Assembly: GCF_010974945.1 (NCBI RefSeq)
Contig: NZ_JAAIVB010000037.1
Coordinates: 186,001-250,000 of the forward strand
Source: Noviherbaspirillum galbum
GTDB lineage: Bacteria > Pseudomonadota > Gammaproteobacteria > Burkholderiales > Burkholderiaceae_D
Reading direction: 5' to 3'
Length of the DNA stretch: 64,000 nucleotides
Part shown: one piece after another, positions 9,401 through 19,840 of the stretch
Numbering within the stretch: position 1 is the stretch's first letter
Layout: each line of letters begins with the position of its first letter
Position numbers and translations under genes: made by a program
The notes under the pieces: generated by a model
What the model was told of the DNA's origin: nothing
What the model saw: the letters and a program-made list of their open reading frames with translations, nothing else
Database searches by the model: none

Positions 9401-11934
9401 CACCAGTCCTCCCTGACGGCGCGCACCGCGTCGCCCGACACCGCGAACCTGCCCGACACCACCGCCGTCGCGCAGGCCGATGCCAGCAAGGCCATCGCTA
9501 CCGTGCCCAGCAGGGGCCAGGGCAGGTGAAGGCGCATGGTCCAGTGGAAGGACTGCGGATTGACCACGAAGATGAGGATCAGGCTGATGGCGCCGCCGAG
9601 CACGAATCCGACGAGGATGCCGAGCAGGGCGAGCAGCCCGCCTTCCGCCGCCAGCATCGCCAGGATCTGGCGGCGCGTCACGCCGAGATGGCGCAGCATG
9701 CCGAATTCCTTGACGCGCGCGAGGGTCTGCGAGGAAAACGTGGCCGCCACGCCGAACAGGCCGATCACCATCGCCACGCCTTCCAGCAGGTAGGTGATGG
9801 CGAAGCTGCGGTCGAAGATGCGCAGGCTGATGGCGCGGATCTCGCCGGGCTGGGCGAACTCGAGGGTGGCGCCGAAAGGCAGCTTGCGGATGGCGGCAAT
9901 GACCTGCTCTACGGTGGCGCCCTTGTCCAGCCAGAGGGAAGTGTCGTTGATCACGGTGTCGCCGGTCAGGTGGCGATAGTCCTCGAGCTGCATCTGGATG
10001 GCGCCCGCCTGCCGGGCATAGTCGCGCCAGACGCCGGCGACGATGCATTCCGTTCCGCCCGCAAGCGGCAGCACCACCCGCTTGCCGACGGCGTAGCCGT
10101 AGAGGTCCACCATGGCTTCGGATACCCAGATCGGCACGCCGCGCCAGGCGTTTGGCGGCAGGGTCTCGCCGGTCAGCGGCAGGGTCTTGCCCGGGTCGAC
10201 GCGGTTGATCGGCCGCCCGATCAGCGCCACCGCCGGCCGGGCCGGATCGAGGGTGAGCTGGTTGACGCGCAGGAATTCGGCGCGGGCCACGCCCGGCGCC
10301 GCGGCAATGGCCCGCTGCTGCTCCGCGGACAGCCCGGCGGAGTTTCCCGCGGCCGCCACCCGTGCGTACAGGTCGGCGGCGAGCACCTGGCCGAGCCAGT
10401 CGTCGACCGAGACGCGGAAGCTCGCGACCATGATGGCCATTGCGACCATCAGCGAAAAGCTCGAAAGCACGCCGCCCAGCGCGATCGACGCCTGGTTGGG
10501 GGCGTTCGCCAGCCGGCCCAGCGTCATGGTGCCGAGGGCGGTGGCGGCGGCCCGGCTGCGGGCGAGCAGGGAAAACAGCGACGATGCCATGCGCGGCATG
10601 AGCATGATGCCGCCGACGAGCAGCAGGGCCACCGCGAGATAGCCGAAGATGGGCAGTTCGCTGACCGGAGGCAACTGGGAAAACGCCGTGCCGGTGGCGA
10701 GCAGGGCCAGGCCCGGCCAGGGCGAGGCCAGGCGCGAGAGGACGCTGTCCTCGCTGCCGGATTTCAGCGCCTGGGCGGGACGCGCGCGGGCGGCTTCCAG
10801 CGCCGGGCTGAGGCAGCCCGCCACCGCCACGCCTGTGCCAAGCAGGAAGAAGACCGTGGCCGCGACCGGCAGGAACTCCACCGACGGCTGGATGCCGGGG
10901 AAATAGCCGCCGCCAAGGTCGCCGCCGAAGAAGCGCAGGGCGAGGGCGGCCATGCCGTATCCGGCCGCGATGCCCAGGGCCGAGCCGAGCACGCCGAGGC
11001 TGCCGCCCTCCATCAGGATCTGCCGCATCACCTGGCCGCGTCGCATGCCGACCACCCGCAGCAGGGCAAGCTGGCTGCGCCGCCGGATCACCGACAGGGC
11101 CTGCGTGGAAAACACCAGGAAGGCGCCGGTGAACAAGGCCACGAGCGCCAGCACGTTGAGATTGACGCGGTAGGCGCGCGACATGTTGGCGGTACGCGCT
11201 TCCTGTTCCCGCGGTTCGCTGACGAGATAAGCCTTGCCAAGGTCGCGGTGCAGATCCTCGCTGAAGCGCTTGCGCGAGACGCCCTCGGCCAGCTTGATGT
11301 CGATGCGGGACAACTGGCCCAGCCTGCCGAAGCGCCATTGCGCCGCGGCGATGTCCATCACCGCAAGCCGTTGCCCGGGGCGCGCGCCGAGCAGGCCGCC
11401 GGCCACCCGCAGCGTCACCGTGCCGCCCACCGACTGCAGGCGCAGCGGATCGCCCCGGCGCACCGCCAGCCACTCCATCGCTGCCGGCGAAAGAAAGATG
11501 GCGTCGTCGGCGAGGGCGTCGAATGGCCGGTCTTCCGCCGGCACCCCGATCAGGTCGGGCGCGATCGCTGCCGCGCGGAACACGTCGATGCCCAGCAGTT
11601 TGAGGGCGCCCTGCCTGCCGGGCACCGCGGCGTCGATTTCGACCACCGGACTGGCCACCGCCACGTCCGGACGGCTTGCCAGCGCCGGGTAGACCGACTC
11701 GTCGAAACTGGCTTGCGCGGTGCGCAACTGCAGGTCGGCCTGCCCGGACAGGCTGCGCGAGGCGGCCGAAAACTCGTCGTAGGCGGCGGCATTGATGAGA
11801 TGGATGGCAAAGCCGAGCGCCACGCCCAGCGCGATCGCCAGCAGCGCGACCGCGGCCCGCACCGGATGGGCGCGCCATTCGCCGAGCGTAAGCCAGCGAT
11901 GCAGGAGCCAGGGCGTGCGGGCGGCGGGTTTCAT
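9400..11934 (-). CDS. FtsX-like ABC transporter permease
   Basis: 844 residues. An N-terminal membrane helix (about 25-45) is followed by a large periplasmic MacB-like core domain, a block of helices, a second periplasmic region and a last helix group (about 710-835). This is the two-repeat FtsX/LolC-type layout, which transmits ATP-driven movement to the periplasm rather than forming a channel. Gene overlaps (4 bases with the ATPase upstream, 1 base with the AttH-like gene downstream) make one translation unit. The likely client is the AttH-like lipocalin or its lipid ligand; this follows from gene order only. Confidence 0.9.
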   Translation of the reverse strand: MKPAARTPWLLHRWLTLGEWRAHPVRAAVALLAIALGVALGFAIHLINAAAYDEFSAASRSLSGQADLQLRTAQASFDESVYPALASRPDVAVASPVVEIDAAVPGRQGALKLLGIDVFRAAAIAPDLIGVPAEDRPFDALADDAIFLSPAAMEWLAVRRGDPLRLQSVGGTVTLRVAGGLLGARPGQRLAVMDIAAAQWRFGRLGQLSRIDIKLAEGVSRKRFSEDLHRDLGKAYLVSEPREQEARTANMSRAYRVNLNVLALVALFTGAFLVFSTQALSVIRRRSQLALLRVVGMRRGQVMRQILMEGGSLGVLGSALGIAAGYGMAALALRFFGGDLGGGYFPGIQPSVEFLPVAATVFFLLGTGVAVAGCLSPALEAARARPAQALKSGSEDSVLSRLASPWPGLALLATGTAFSQLPPVSELPIFGYLAVALLLVGGIMLMPRMASSLFSLLARSRAAATALGTMTLGRLANAPNQASIALGGVLSSFSLMVAMAIMVASFRVSVDDWLGQVLAADLYARVAAAGNSAGLSAEQQRAIAAAPGVARAEFLRVNQLTLDPARPAVALIGRPINRVDPGKTLPLTGETLPPNAWRGVPIWVSEAMVDLYGYAVGKRVVLPLAGGTECIVAGVWRDYARQAGAIQMQLEDYRHLTGDTVINDTSLWLDKGATVEQVIAAIRKLPFGATLEFAQPGEIRAISLRIFDRSFAITYLLEGVAMVIGLFGVAATFSSQTLARVKEFGMLRHLGVTRRQILAMLAAEGGLLALLGILVGFVLGGAISLILIFVVNPQSFHWTMRLHLPWPLLGTVAMALLASACATAVVSGRFAVSGDAVRAVREDW

Positions 11935-12590
11935 GCGGGATGCAGGCCTTCCCGGGTCAGCATGAGTACGCGGTCGGCGGTGTCGGCCGCCGCCGGCGAA
12001 TGGGTAACGATGATCGCCGTGGCGCCATTCGACTTGATCTCGTCGCGCAGCATGCTCAGCACCACATGGGCGGTGTCCGGGTCGAGATTGCCGGTGGGTT
12101 CGTCCGCCAGCAGCAACATGGGCTTGTGCACCAGGGCGCGCGCGATCGCCACGCGCTGCATTTCCCCGCCGGAGAGTTGCCGCGGGAAATCTTGGTCGCG
12201 CCCCTGCAGGCCGAGCGCGCCAAGCATGGCTTGCGCGCGCTGCATGGCCGGCCCGTGGCCCGCGCCGTTGAGCAGCAGCGGCAGGGCAACGTTTTGCGCC
12301 AGCGTAAGATGGGGCAGCACGTGGAAGGCCTGGAACACGAAGCCGAAGCGCTGCCGGCGCAGTTCCGTGGCTTCGTCGTCCTGCAGCGCGCCGATGTCCA
12401 CGCCGCCGATCAGGATCTCGCCCGAATCGGGACGGTCGAGGCCGGCGATGAGATTAAGCAGGGTAGACTTGCCCACGCCGGAATCGCCCATGATGGCCAC
12501 ATACTCTCCGTCGGGTATCGTATAGTTGAGCCGGGTCAACACCTGGCGGCCGCTGGCATACGATTTGGAAACGTCCCTAAGCTTCAGCAT
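11931..12590 (-). CDS. ABC transporter ATP-binding protein, LolD/MacB type
   Basis: 219 residues, one nucleotide-binding domain: Walker A GDSGVGKSTLLN, Q-loop VFQAFHVLPHLT, signature LSGGEMQRVAIARAL, Walker B LLLADEPTGNLD and switch His IIVTHS. The FQ(A/S)FHLLP and ADEPTGNLD wording is typical of the ATPases that drive FtsX-like permeases. First gene of the four-gene unit reading leftward to 6495. Divergent from egtD, with 130 bases between the two starts holding both promoters; neither could be defined with confidence. Confidence 0.93.
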   Translation of the reverse strand: MLKLRDVSKSYASGRQVLTRLNYTIPDGEYVAIMGDSGVGKSTLLNLIAGLDRPDSGEILIGGVDIGALQDDEATELRRQRFGFVFQAFHVLPHLTLAQNVALPLLLNGAGHGPAMQRAQAMLGALGLQGRDQDFPRQLSGGEMQRVAIARALVHKPMLLLADEPTGNLDPDTAHVVLSMLRDEIKSNGATAIIVTHSPAAADTADRVLMLTREGLHPA

Positions 12591-12720
12591 GGTCGGATTT
12601 GGAGCCTGATTGAGCGTGCCGGCAAACTCCGGCCATGGTCACGGGTCAGAAAGCGTATTTGGTTATTTGTTTCGTTAGTCCGGCTTGTTAAGCATCAATG
12701 GCTGGAAAGGGAGCACACCT

Positions 12721-13716
12721 ATGATAGACGGATCGCCTGTCCAACCCGTTCCTGAAGGAATCAGCTTGTCCTACGGATTCATTCAACTCTACCAGCAGAA
12801 CGACGACGCCGTGCGCGCCGAACTGCGGGAGGGGCTCCTCGACGAACACCCCTGGATTTCTCCGAAGTACCTTTACGACGCGCTCGGCTCCAAGCTGTTC
12901 GCGGCGATCTGCGCGCTGCCCGAATACTATCCCACGCGCACCGAGCAGGGCATTCTCCAGGAAAACATGCGCGCCATCGGCAAATCGGTCGGACGCGGCG
13001 TCACGCTGATCGACCTCGGCGCCGGGGATTGCGCCAAGGCCGCGAAGCTGTTCCCCGCCCTGCAGCCGGCGCAATACGTGCCGGTGGACATTTCGGTGGA
13101 GTACCTGCGCGAGGCGGTGTCCGCGCTGCAATGCCTGCATCCGCAGATACAGATGAACGGCATCGGCATGGATTTCTCCGGCAGCCTCGACCTGCCGGAC
13201 GAGGTGCGGCGCGAGAAGCGGCTGTTCTTCTATCCCGGTTCCTCCATCGGCAACTTCACGCCCGAACAGGCTGCCGCCTTCCTCGGCAACGTGCGCGATG
13301 CCTGCGGGCGGGACGGCGGCCTGCTGATCGGCGTCGACCTCATCAAGGACCCAGGCATCCTGGAGCCCGCCTACGACGATGCCATCGGCCTGACCGCCGC
13401 CTTCAACCTCAACATGCTCCAGCATCTCAACGTGCTGCTGGGCGCCGACTTCCGGCCGAACGACTGGCGCCACCGCGCCCGCTTCCATTCCGGGCACGGC
13501 CGCATCGAGATGCACCTCGAGGCCCGCAGCGAGGTCCAGGTCCGTTGGAACGGCGGCGGACGCCTCTTCCACGAGGGACAATGGATCCATACCGAAAGCA
13601 GCTACAAGTACACCCGCGAGGCCTTCCTCGCGATGCTGGAACGGGCCGGCTTCGGCGAGGTGCGCTGCTGGACCGATCCGAACAACTGGTTCCTGGTCTG
13701 CCACGCCAGGGCCTGA
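12721..13716 (+). CDS. egtD: L-histidine N-alpha-methyltransferase
   Basis: 331 residues. Trimethylates histidine to hercynine with S-adenosylmethionine, the first step of ergothioneine synthesis. It has the EgtD landmarks: YDALGSKLFAAICALPEYYPTR at the N-terminus, a SAM-binding LIDLGAGDCAKA, FFYPGSSIGNF and a C-terminal ENWFLVCHA-like end (NNWFLVCHA). The ATG at 12721 is chosen over a TTG 36 bases upstream because GGAAAGGGAG sits at the right distance. egtB follows after 22 bases. No egtA, egtC or egtE is in the window. Confidence 0.95.
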   Translation: MIDGSPVQPVPEGISLSYGFIQLYQQNDDAVRAELREGLLDEHPWISPKYLYDALGSKLFAAICALPEYYPTRTEQGILQENMRAIGKSVGRGVTLIDLGAGDCAKAAKLFPALQPAQYVPVDISVEYLREAVSALQCLHPQIQMNGIGMDFSGSLDLPDEVRREKRLFFYPGSSIGNFTPEQAAAFLGNVRDACGRDGGLLIGVDLIKDPGILEPAYDDAIGLTAAFNLNMLQHLNVLLGADFRPNDWRHRARFHSGHGRIEMHLEARSEVQVRWNGGGRLFHEGQWIHTESSYKYTREAFLAMLERAGFGEVRCWTDPNNWFLVCHARA

Positions 13717-13738
13717 CGACCGACACAGGCTCGCCCCC

Positions 13739-14989
13739 ATGACGCAGAACGACATCGATCTCATCGCGCGTTTCCAGGCAGTCCGCCAGCACACCGTATC
13801 GCTTGCCGAACCCTTGTCTCCCGAGGACTGCTGCGTGCAATCCATGCCGGACGCCAGCCCGGTGAAATGGCACCTTGCCCACACCACCTGGTTTTTCGAA
13901 ACCTTCATCCTCGAGACGGAAGAGCGCCATTTCCGGCCCTTCCATGCGGCGTTCCGCGTGCTTTTCAATTCCTATTACAACGGCGTCGGCGACAAGCATC
14001 CGCGGCCGCAGCGCGGCATGCTGACCCGTCCCGCGCTCGGCGAAGTGCTGGCCTACCGCCGCAACGTCGACGAACGGATCACGGCCCTGCTCGATGCCCG
14101 CCCGGACGACGCGCTGCGCGCGCTCGTCGAGACAGGACTGCAGCACGAGCAGCAGCACCAGGAGCTGATCCTCACCGACGTCAAGCACATGCTGTCGCAC
14201 AACCCCTGGTGGCCTGCTTATTCCGAAGCCGGCTTCGGCGAGCAGCACACGGCGCCCGGCCTGCGCTGGCTGGCGTTCGAGGGCGGTGTCGTGGAGATCG
14301 GCCATCCCGGCAACGGCTTCTGCTTCGACAACGAACTTCCGCGCCACCGGCAATTTGTCGAACCGTATTCGCTGGCCTCCCGCCTCGTCAGCAATGACGA
14401 ATACCTTGCCTTCGTCGAGGACGGCGGCTACCGGCAGGCGGCGCTCTGGCTGTCCGAGGGCTGGGATTGGGTGCAGGCCAACCGGCTCGCGCATCCCCTG
14501 TACTGGCGGGAGCGCGACGGACGCTGGGAAGAATTCACGCTGCACGGCGCCCAGCCGCTCGACCCCGGGCGTCCGGCTTGCCACCTCTCATGGTTCGAAG
14601 CGGATGCGTATGCCAGGTGGGCTGGCGCGCGTCTGCCGACCGAGGCGGAATGGGAACATGCGGCGCGGCGGCAGGAAAGCTCCGGCGGCGAGGCGAACGA
14701 TGGCGTTGCCCGGGGTCTGCATCCGCGCGCCGTGCGTGACGGTGGCGATGACCTGTTGCAGCTCTTCGGCGCAGCGTGGCAATGGACTTCCAGCAGCTAT
14801 GCGGCTTACCCCGGGTATGCCCCGGCGGCGGGGGCGCTTGGGGAATACAACGGGAAGTTCATGAGCAACCAGTATGTGCTGCGTGGATCGTCCTGCGCGA
14901 CGCCGCGCGGGCATTCCCGGGTGGAGTATCGGAATTTCTTTCCGTCGGGGGCGAGGTGGCAGTTTAGCGGGGTGAGGCTGGCTCGGTAG
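13739..14989 (+). CDS. egtB: Hercynine sulfoxide synthase EgtB
   Basis: 416 residues. Non-haem iron enzyme that joins hercynine to a thiol (cysteine or gamma-glutamylcysteine) with O2. An N-terminal DinB-like helical domain carries the three iron ligands expected of the family: H48 in LAHTTWFFE and H136/H140 in LQHEQQHQELI. The C-terminal FGE-sulfatase-type domain shows LPTEAEWEHAAR, a WQWTSSSY block and VLRGSSCATPRGHSR. All key residues look intact. The C-S lyase (EgtE) needed to finish ergothioneine is not here. Absence of egtA/egtC nearby would suit a cysteine-using enzyme, but those genes may be elsewhere. Confidence 0.94.
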   Translation: MTQNDIDLIARFQAVRQHTVSLAEPLSPEDCCVQSMPDASPVKWHLAHTTWFFETFILETEERHFRPFHAAFRVLFNSYYNGVGDKHPRPQRGMLTRPALGEVLAYRRNVDERITALLDARPDDALRALVETGLQHEQQHQELILTDVKHMLSHNPWWPAYSEAGFGEQHTAPGLRWLAFEGGVVEIGHPGNGFCFDNELPRHRQFVEPYSLASRLVSNDEYLAFVEDGGYRQAALWLSEGWDWVQANRLAHPLYWRERDGRWEEFTLHGAQPLDPGRPACHLSWFEADAYARWAGARLPTEAEWEHAARRQESSGGEANDGVARGLHPRAVRDGGDDLLQLFGAAWQWTSSSYAAYPGYAPAAGALGEYNGKFMSNQYVLRGSSCATPRGHSRVEYRNFFPSGARWQFSGVRLAR

Positions 14990-15007
14990 GGTGCGGTGGA
15001 GCGGTTG

Positions 15008-15125
15008 AGGGTGGGGTTCGGTAGGAGTAAAGAGCGGTGTTGATTTTGCCAGCGATGTCAATCATTTTCTTTGCTCGCGACCGAAGCCCATCCCCACCCT
15101 AACCCTCCCCTTGAAGGGGAGGGGA
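15008..15125. repeat. Dispersed palindromic repeat, family A, copy 1 (left tip missing)
   Basis: Ends in 10-bp arms 15103-15112 / 15114-15123 around one base. The core (TTTCTTTGCTCGCGACCGA, then CATCCCCACCCT) matches the reverse complement of the copy at 55901-56050 almost throughout. It lies between the convergent ends of egtB and the sulfatase gene. Confidence 0.75.
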
Positions 15126-15403
15126 CAGAGCGGAAGGTGCTTGAGACGACGGATGTGCTGATTCGTCTGCGGATTCATGCTTCCCGTCGTCGGGACAAGC
15201 TCGAGCCATGCCGATGCGGCAAGAGGTCGACCCGGCAAGTCCCCACGGAGTGGGAGACGTAGGCGGGTCACCGGAGAGACGTGCGCAAGCGCAGCAGAAA
15301 TGGGATCCCCGCCTGCGCGGGAATGACAGCGCGTTGTCGGGCTGCCGGCGCGTTGCGAGGGCAGCGCGGACGCCAAAGCCCTGCGGACTTACCGCCCACC
15401 CAA
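15126..15403. repeat. Gene-free stretch with repeat-family B copy (15301-15328)
   Basis: No gene seen. 15301-15328 contains TGGGATCCCCGCCTGCGCGG followed by GAATGAC. The same unit recurs at 47911, and related hairpins lie at 34401 and 36310. 15183-15200 (CCCGTCGTCGGGACAAGC) recurs with one change at 55861-55878. The region probably serves only as a 3' end for two convergent genes. Confidence 0.6.
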
Positions 15404-17428
15404 TCACCGCCCCGTCACCGGCGTGACAATCTCAAACGCCGGCGCAAAACTATCCAGCATCCCGAACAACCCCGCAAACGCCTCCGGATTGCCGGCAACC
15501 GTCACCAGCCCCTGCTGAACCGCATCCTTCAGCGTCGTCCGCCCCGTGCTGATCTGATCAAGCACCGCCTTGGTCAGCGTCACCGCCGCGGTTGGCTTGT
15601 CATAGGCGAAATCGGCAAGATAGGTCAGCGCGCCATTGCTGAGGTTCATGCCGTATCGTTCCCCCAGGTCGGTGAAGTTCCAGTTGAACGTCATCGCCTT
15701 GCCCGCGGCCTTGTCGGCATTCAGGCGCACGGCAAGAAAATCCATGAACATCGGCACCGTCAGCGCCTGCACGAGGTCGGCGGAGGCCGTGCCCTTGCGG
15801 GCGAGGGGCGAGACGCCATTGCGTAGTTCCTGGGCGCCGCTGAGGTAGGCATTGCGCCAGGTGCTGTTTTCCGACTGGTAGCCCAGCTGTTCGAGGGCAT
15901 TGGCCTGCAGTTCGCGCGCCGCGCGGTTCTGCGGGTCGGCGAACACGAGCTGGTTGCCGATCTGCGCCACCCAGCGGTAATCGCCCTGCGCGTAGGCGGC
16001 GCGGGCCTTCTCGAGCACCGCATCCGGGCCGCCCATCCAGGCGATGGTCTTGCGCGCCGCATCGGCTGGCGGCAGCGGGTTCAGGTTGGCGGGATTGCCG
16101 TCGTAGTAGCCGAGGTAACGCTGGTAGACGGCGCGCACGTTGTGGCTGATCGAGCCGTAGTAGTCGCGCGCATGCCATTGGCTGGCGAGCGGTTCGGGCA
16201 GCCGCTGAAGGCGCTCGGCGATTTCCATCGGGGTATAGCCGTGGTTGAGCAGGCGCAGCGTCTGGTCGTTGAGGTAGGCGTACATGTCGCGTTGTTCGGC
16301 GAGGAGGCGGGAAACCCGCTCGCCGCCCCAGGTCGGCCAGTGATGCTGGCCGAGCATGACCTCCGACCTGCCGCCGTAGCGCCGCAGGGTTTCGCCGAGG
16401 TAGTAGGACCAGAGCTTGGCGTCGCGCACCTTGGCGCCGCGCAGCGTCAGCAGGTTGTGCTGGGTGTGGACCGCGTTCTCGGCGATGCACAGCGCCCGCA
16501 TGCCGGGGAAGTAGAGGTTCATTTCCGCCGGCGCCTCGGTACCGGGCGTGAGCTGGAATTCGATGTCGACGCCGTCGATCCGGCGCGCCTCCACCGGCTT
16601 GCTGATGAGTTCGTTGGGGGCGATGAGGGTGATCGTGCCGCGCGACAGGCCCTTGCCGAGGCCGGCATCCACCTGGCCGGCAGGATTCTTCGGCAGCAGC
16701 GCCCCGTACATGTACTGCGCGCGGCGGCTCATGGCATTCCCGGCCAGCACGTTCTCGCTGACCGCTTCTTCCATGAAGCCTGCCGGGGCGATCACCTTGA
16801 CCTTGCCCGATGCCGCGTCTGCCTCGCTGATCACTCCCTTCACGCCGCCGAAATGGTCGACATGGCTGTGGGTGTAGATCACGGCCGCGACCGGCTTGCG
16901 CGGACGGTGCTGGAAATACAGCGCAAGGCCGGCCTGCGCGGTCTCGGCGGAGAGTAGCGGGTCGATGATCAGCAAGCCGGTGTCGCCTTCGACGATGGTC
17001 ATGTTGGACAGGTCGATGCCGCGGATCTGGTAAAGGCGGTCCGCGACCTTAAACAGGCCCGCCGCATTGTTGAGCCGCGCCTGGCGCCAGAGGCTGGGGT
17101 TGACCGTCGGCGGCGCGTCCGGCGCGGCTTCGAATGCGTAGGCATCGCGGTCCCAGACCACGTGGCCGTCCGCGGCGCGGATGGCTTCGGTGCCGAGCGC
17201 GGCGATGAAGCCGCGGCTGGCGTCTTCGAAGTCTTGACGGTCGCCGAACGGCAGGCGTTCCAGCCATGCCTTGTTGGATTGGACGGTGGCGGGTTCGGCT
17301 GCCCGCGGTCCGGCCTGCGGTTCCGCCGCGCCCGCCGGGAAGGCGGCGAACATCATGGCAAACAATGCGATGGGCGCGATGGCGCTCAGGCGGCGCGCGA
17401 CCGGGCGGCGGGTGGCGGACTTGGGCAT
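15404..17428 (-). CDS. Alkyl sulfatase, metallo-beta-lactamase fold (SdsA1/BDS1 type)
   Basis: 674 residues from MPKSATRR, which gives a signal peptide (about 1-38) and has GGAG six bases upstream; a start 33 codons earlier lacks this. Hydrolyses primary or secondary alkyl sulfates such as SDS in the periplasm. Zinc motif THSHVDHFGG (metallo-beta-lactamase HxHxDH), further ligands in the ENVLAGNAMSRR and ENAVHTQHN stretches, and a C-terminal SCP2-like sterol-carrier domain (about 560-670). An 8-bp palindrome, TAACGTTA, at 17513-17520 upstream could be a regulator site. leuA lies upstream on the same strand, 141 bases away. Confidence 0.93.
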   Translation of the reverse strand: MPKSATRRPVARRLSAIAPIALFAMMFAAFPAGAAEPQAGPRAAEPATVQSNKAWLERLPFGDRQDFEDASRGFIAALGTEAIRAADGHVVWDRDAYAFEAAPDAPPTVNPSLWRQARLNNAAGLFKVADRLYQIRGIDLSNMTIVEGDTGLLIIDPLLSAETAQAGLALYFQHRPRKPVAAVIYTHSHVDHFGGVKGVISEADAASGKVKVIAPAGFMEEAVSENVLAGNAMSRRAQYMYGALLPKNPAGQVDAGLGKGLSRGTITLIAPNELISKPVEARRIDGVDIEFQLTPGTEAPAEMNLYFPGMRALCIAENAVHTQHNLLTLRGAKVRDAKLWSYYLGETLRRYGGRSEVMLGQHHWPTWGGERVSRLLAEQRDMYAYLNDQTLRLLNHGYTPMEIAERLQRLPEPLASQWHARDYYGSISHNVRAVYQRYLGYYDGNPANLNPLPPADAARKTIAWMGGPDAVLEKARAAYAQGDYRWVAQIGNQLVFADPQNRAARELQANALEQLGYQSENSTWRNAYLSGAQELRNGVSPLARKGTASADLVQALTVPMFMDFLAVRLNADKAAGKAMTFNWNFTDLGERYGMNLSNGALTYLADFAYDKPTAAVTLTKAVLDQISTGRTTLKDAVQQGLVTVAGNPEAFAGLFGMLDSFAPAFEIVTPVTGR

Positions 17429-17569
17429 GGGATCTCCGTGTGCTCTAGGAATGCAGCCGGCACGTGGATGCCGGCACCTGGCACTATGGAGCGTGAGACC
17501 CGCAAAGTAAACTAACGTTAAGATCAATCGCCATAACCCGCAGGAATGCTTCCCCTGCGGCTCGCCGCG

Positions 17570-19320
<1,751 letters not shown>

Positions 19321-19341
19321 TGCCACGGGGCGCAAGGTCCG

Positions 19342-19443
19342 TCAACCGGGCGGTAGCGGTAGCAGGGCGTGCGAGCGCGCAAAGATCATCGCGGCGATGG
19401 GTTCGCCGTTGACGATGCTGACAGGGTTGCGCTTGAAATGCAT
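19342..19443 (-). CDS. Candidate leuA leader peptide (33 aa)
   Basis: Short frame beginning MHFKRNPVSIVNGEP and ending HALLPLPPG, with codons CTG CTA CCG CTA near its 3' end. CTA is normally the rarest leucine codon in GC-rich DNA, and enteric leuL leaders use the same rare codon for ribosome stalling. It ends about 95 bases before leuA, with a 9-bp hairpin in between. The ribosome site is weak (ACGAG), and there are only three leucines. Translation is therefore a hypothesis. Confidence 0.3.
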   Translation of the reverse strand: MHFKRNPVSIVNGEPIAAMIFARSHALLPLPPG

Positions 19444-19529
19444 GGCTCGTGTGATGCGGACAGCGCGCCGGCCGATGCCGGACGGGCGATGTCCTTGCGG
19501 GTATCTGGACGTGTGGAAAGTAATTGCGT

Positions 19530-19575
19530 CCGCGCCATCGCTGGCGCGGAATCCGATTGAACTGCCGGTCAGTTC
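19530..19575. other. Two hairpins between the small ORF and the leuA leader
   Basis: A perfect 8-bp stem with a 4-nt loop (19530-19537 / 19542-19549) and a 6-bp stem with a 5-nt loop (19559-19564 / 19570-19575). They directly follow the 40-aa frame at 19582-19704 and may separate it from leuA expression. No T-tract. Confidence 0.35.
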
Positions 19576-19581
19576 TGCAAC

Positions 19582-19704
19582 TTAGCGCGGGCGGCGCGGT
19601 AGTCGCTGTAGTCGCTGTGCCTGTAGCTTCTTGCGCGCCTTGTCGCGTGCGATGATGGCGCCGGCCAGTGCGACGGTGAGGGAGGTAGCGATGAATGTCA
19701 GCAT
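19582..19704 (-). CDS. Possible 40-residue single-helix membrane protein
   Basis: Reads MLTFIATSLTVALAGAIIAR and then a strongly basic tail (DKARKKLQAQRLQRLPRRPR). One hydrophobic helix followed by positive charges is the layout of many small inner-membrane proteins. A promoter-like TTGACA-18-TACATT lies immediately upstream, placing the transcript start within a few bases of the ATG. There is no Shine-Dalgarno sequence, so translation would be leaderless. No family recognised. Confidence 0.4.
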   Translation of the reverse strand: MLTFIATSLTVALAGAIIARDKARKKLQAQRLQRLPRRPR

Positions 19705-19713
19705 GATGGTTTT

Positions 19714-19743
19714 AATGTAGGGGAAAGGCAAAGGAGTTGTCAA
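19714..19743 (-). promoter_or_regulatory. Sigma70-like promoter facing leftward
   Basis: Perfect -35 TTGACA (19738-19743), 18-bp spacer and -10 TACATT (19714-19719). It reads toward the 40-residue frame and leuA. The -35 sits in an imperfect palindrome (AGTTG T CAACT, 19735-19745). Confidence 0.5.
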
Positions 19744-19772
19744 CTACGTTTTTAATGAATTCGTCATATCGC

Positions 19773-19801
19773 TTGGTGTTCAGGCCTGCCGGTCCGATAA
19801 T
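19773..19801 (+). promoter_or_regulatory. Sigma70-like promoter for the SenA-like gene
   Basis: TTGGTG (19773-19778), 17-bp spacer and GATAAT (19796-19801), 39 bases before the ATG at 19841. Only part of the -35 matches consensus. Confidence 0.4.
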
Positions 19802-19840
19802 GAAGCGCTCCGACCTACCGGTGACCTTGCCAGACCAGTA

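Noticed and set aside
9244-12525. A 1093-codon plus-strand frame opposite the FtsX-like and ATPase genes
   Set aside because: Composition (Arg/Gln/His/Gly) and lack of any domain mark it as a shadow of the minus-strand genes.
15008-15328. Repeat cluster as a possible CRISPR array
   Set aside because: The units are palindromic elements that recur singly across the window, not evenly spaced repeats with unique spacers; no cas genes are present.
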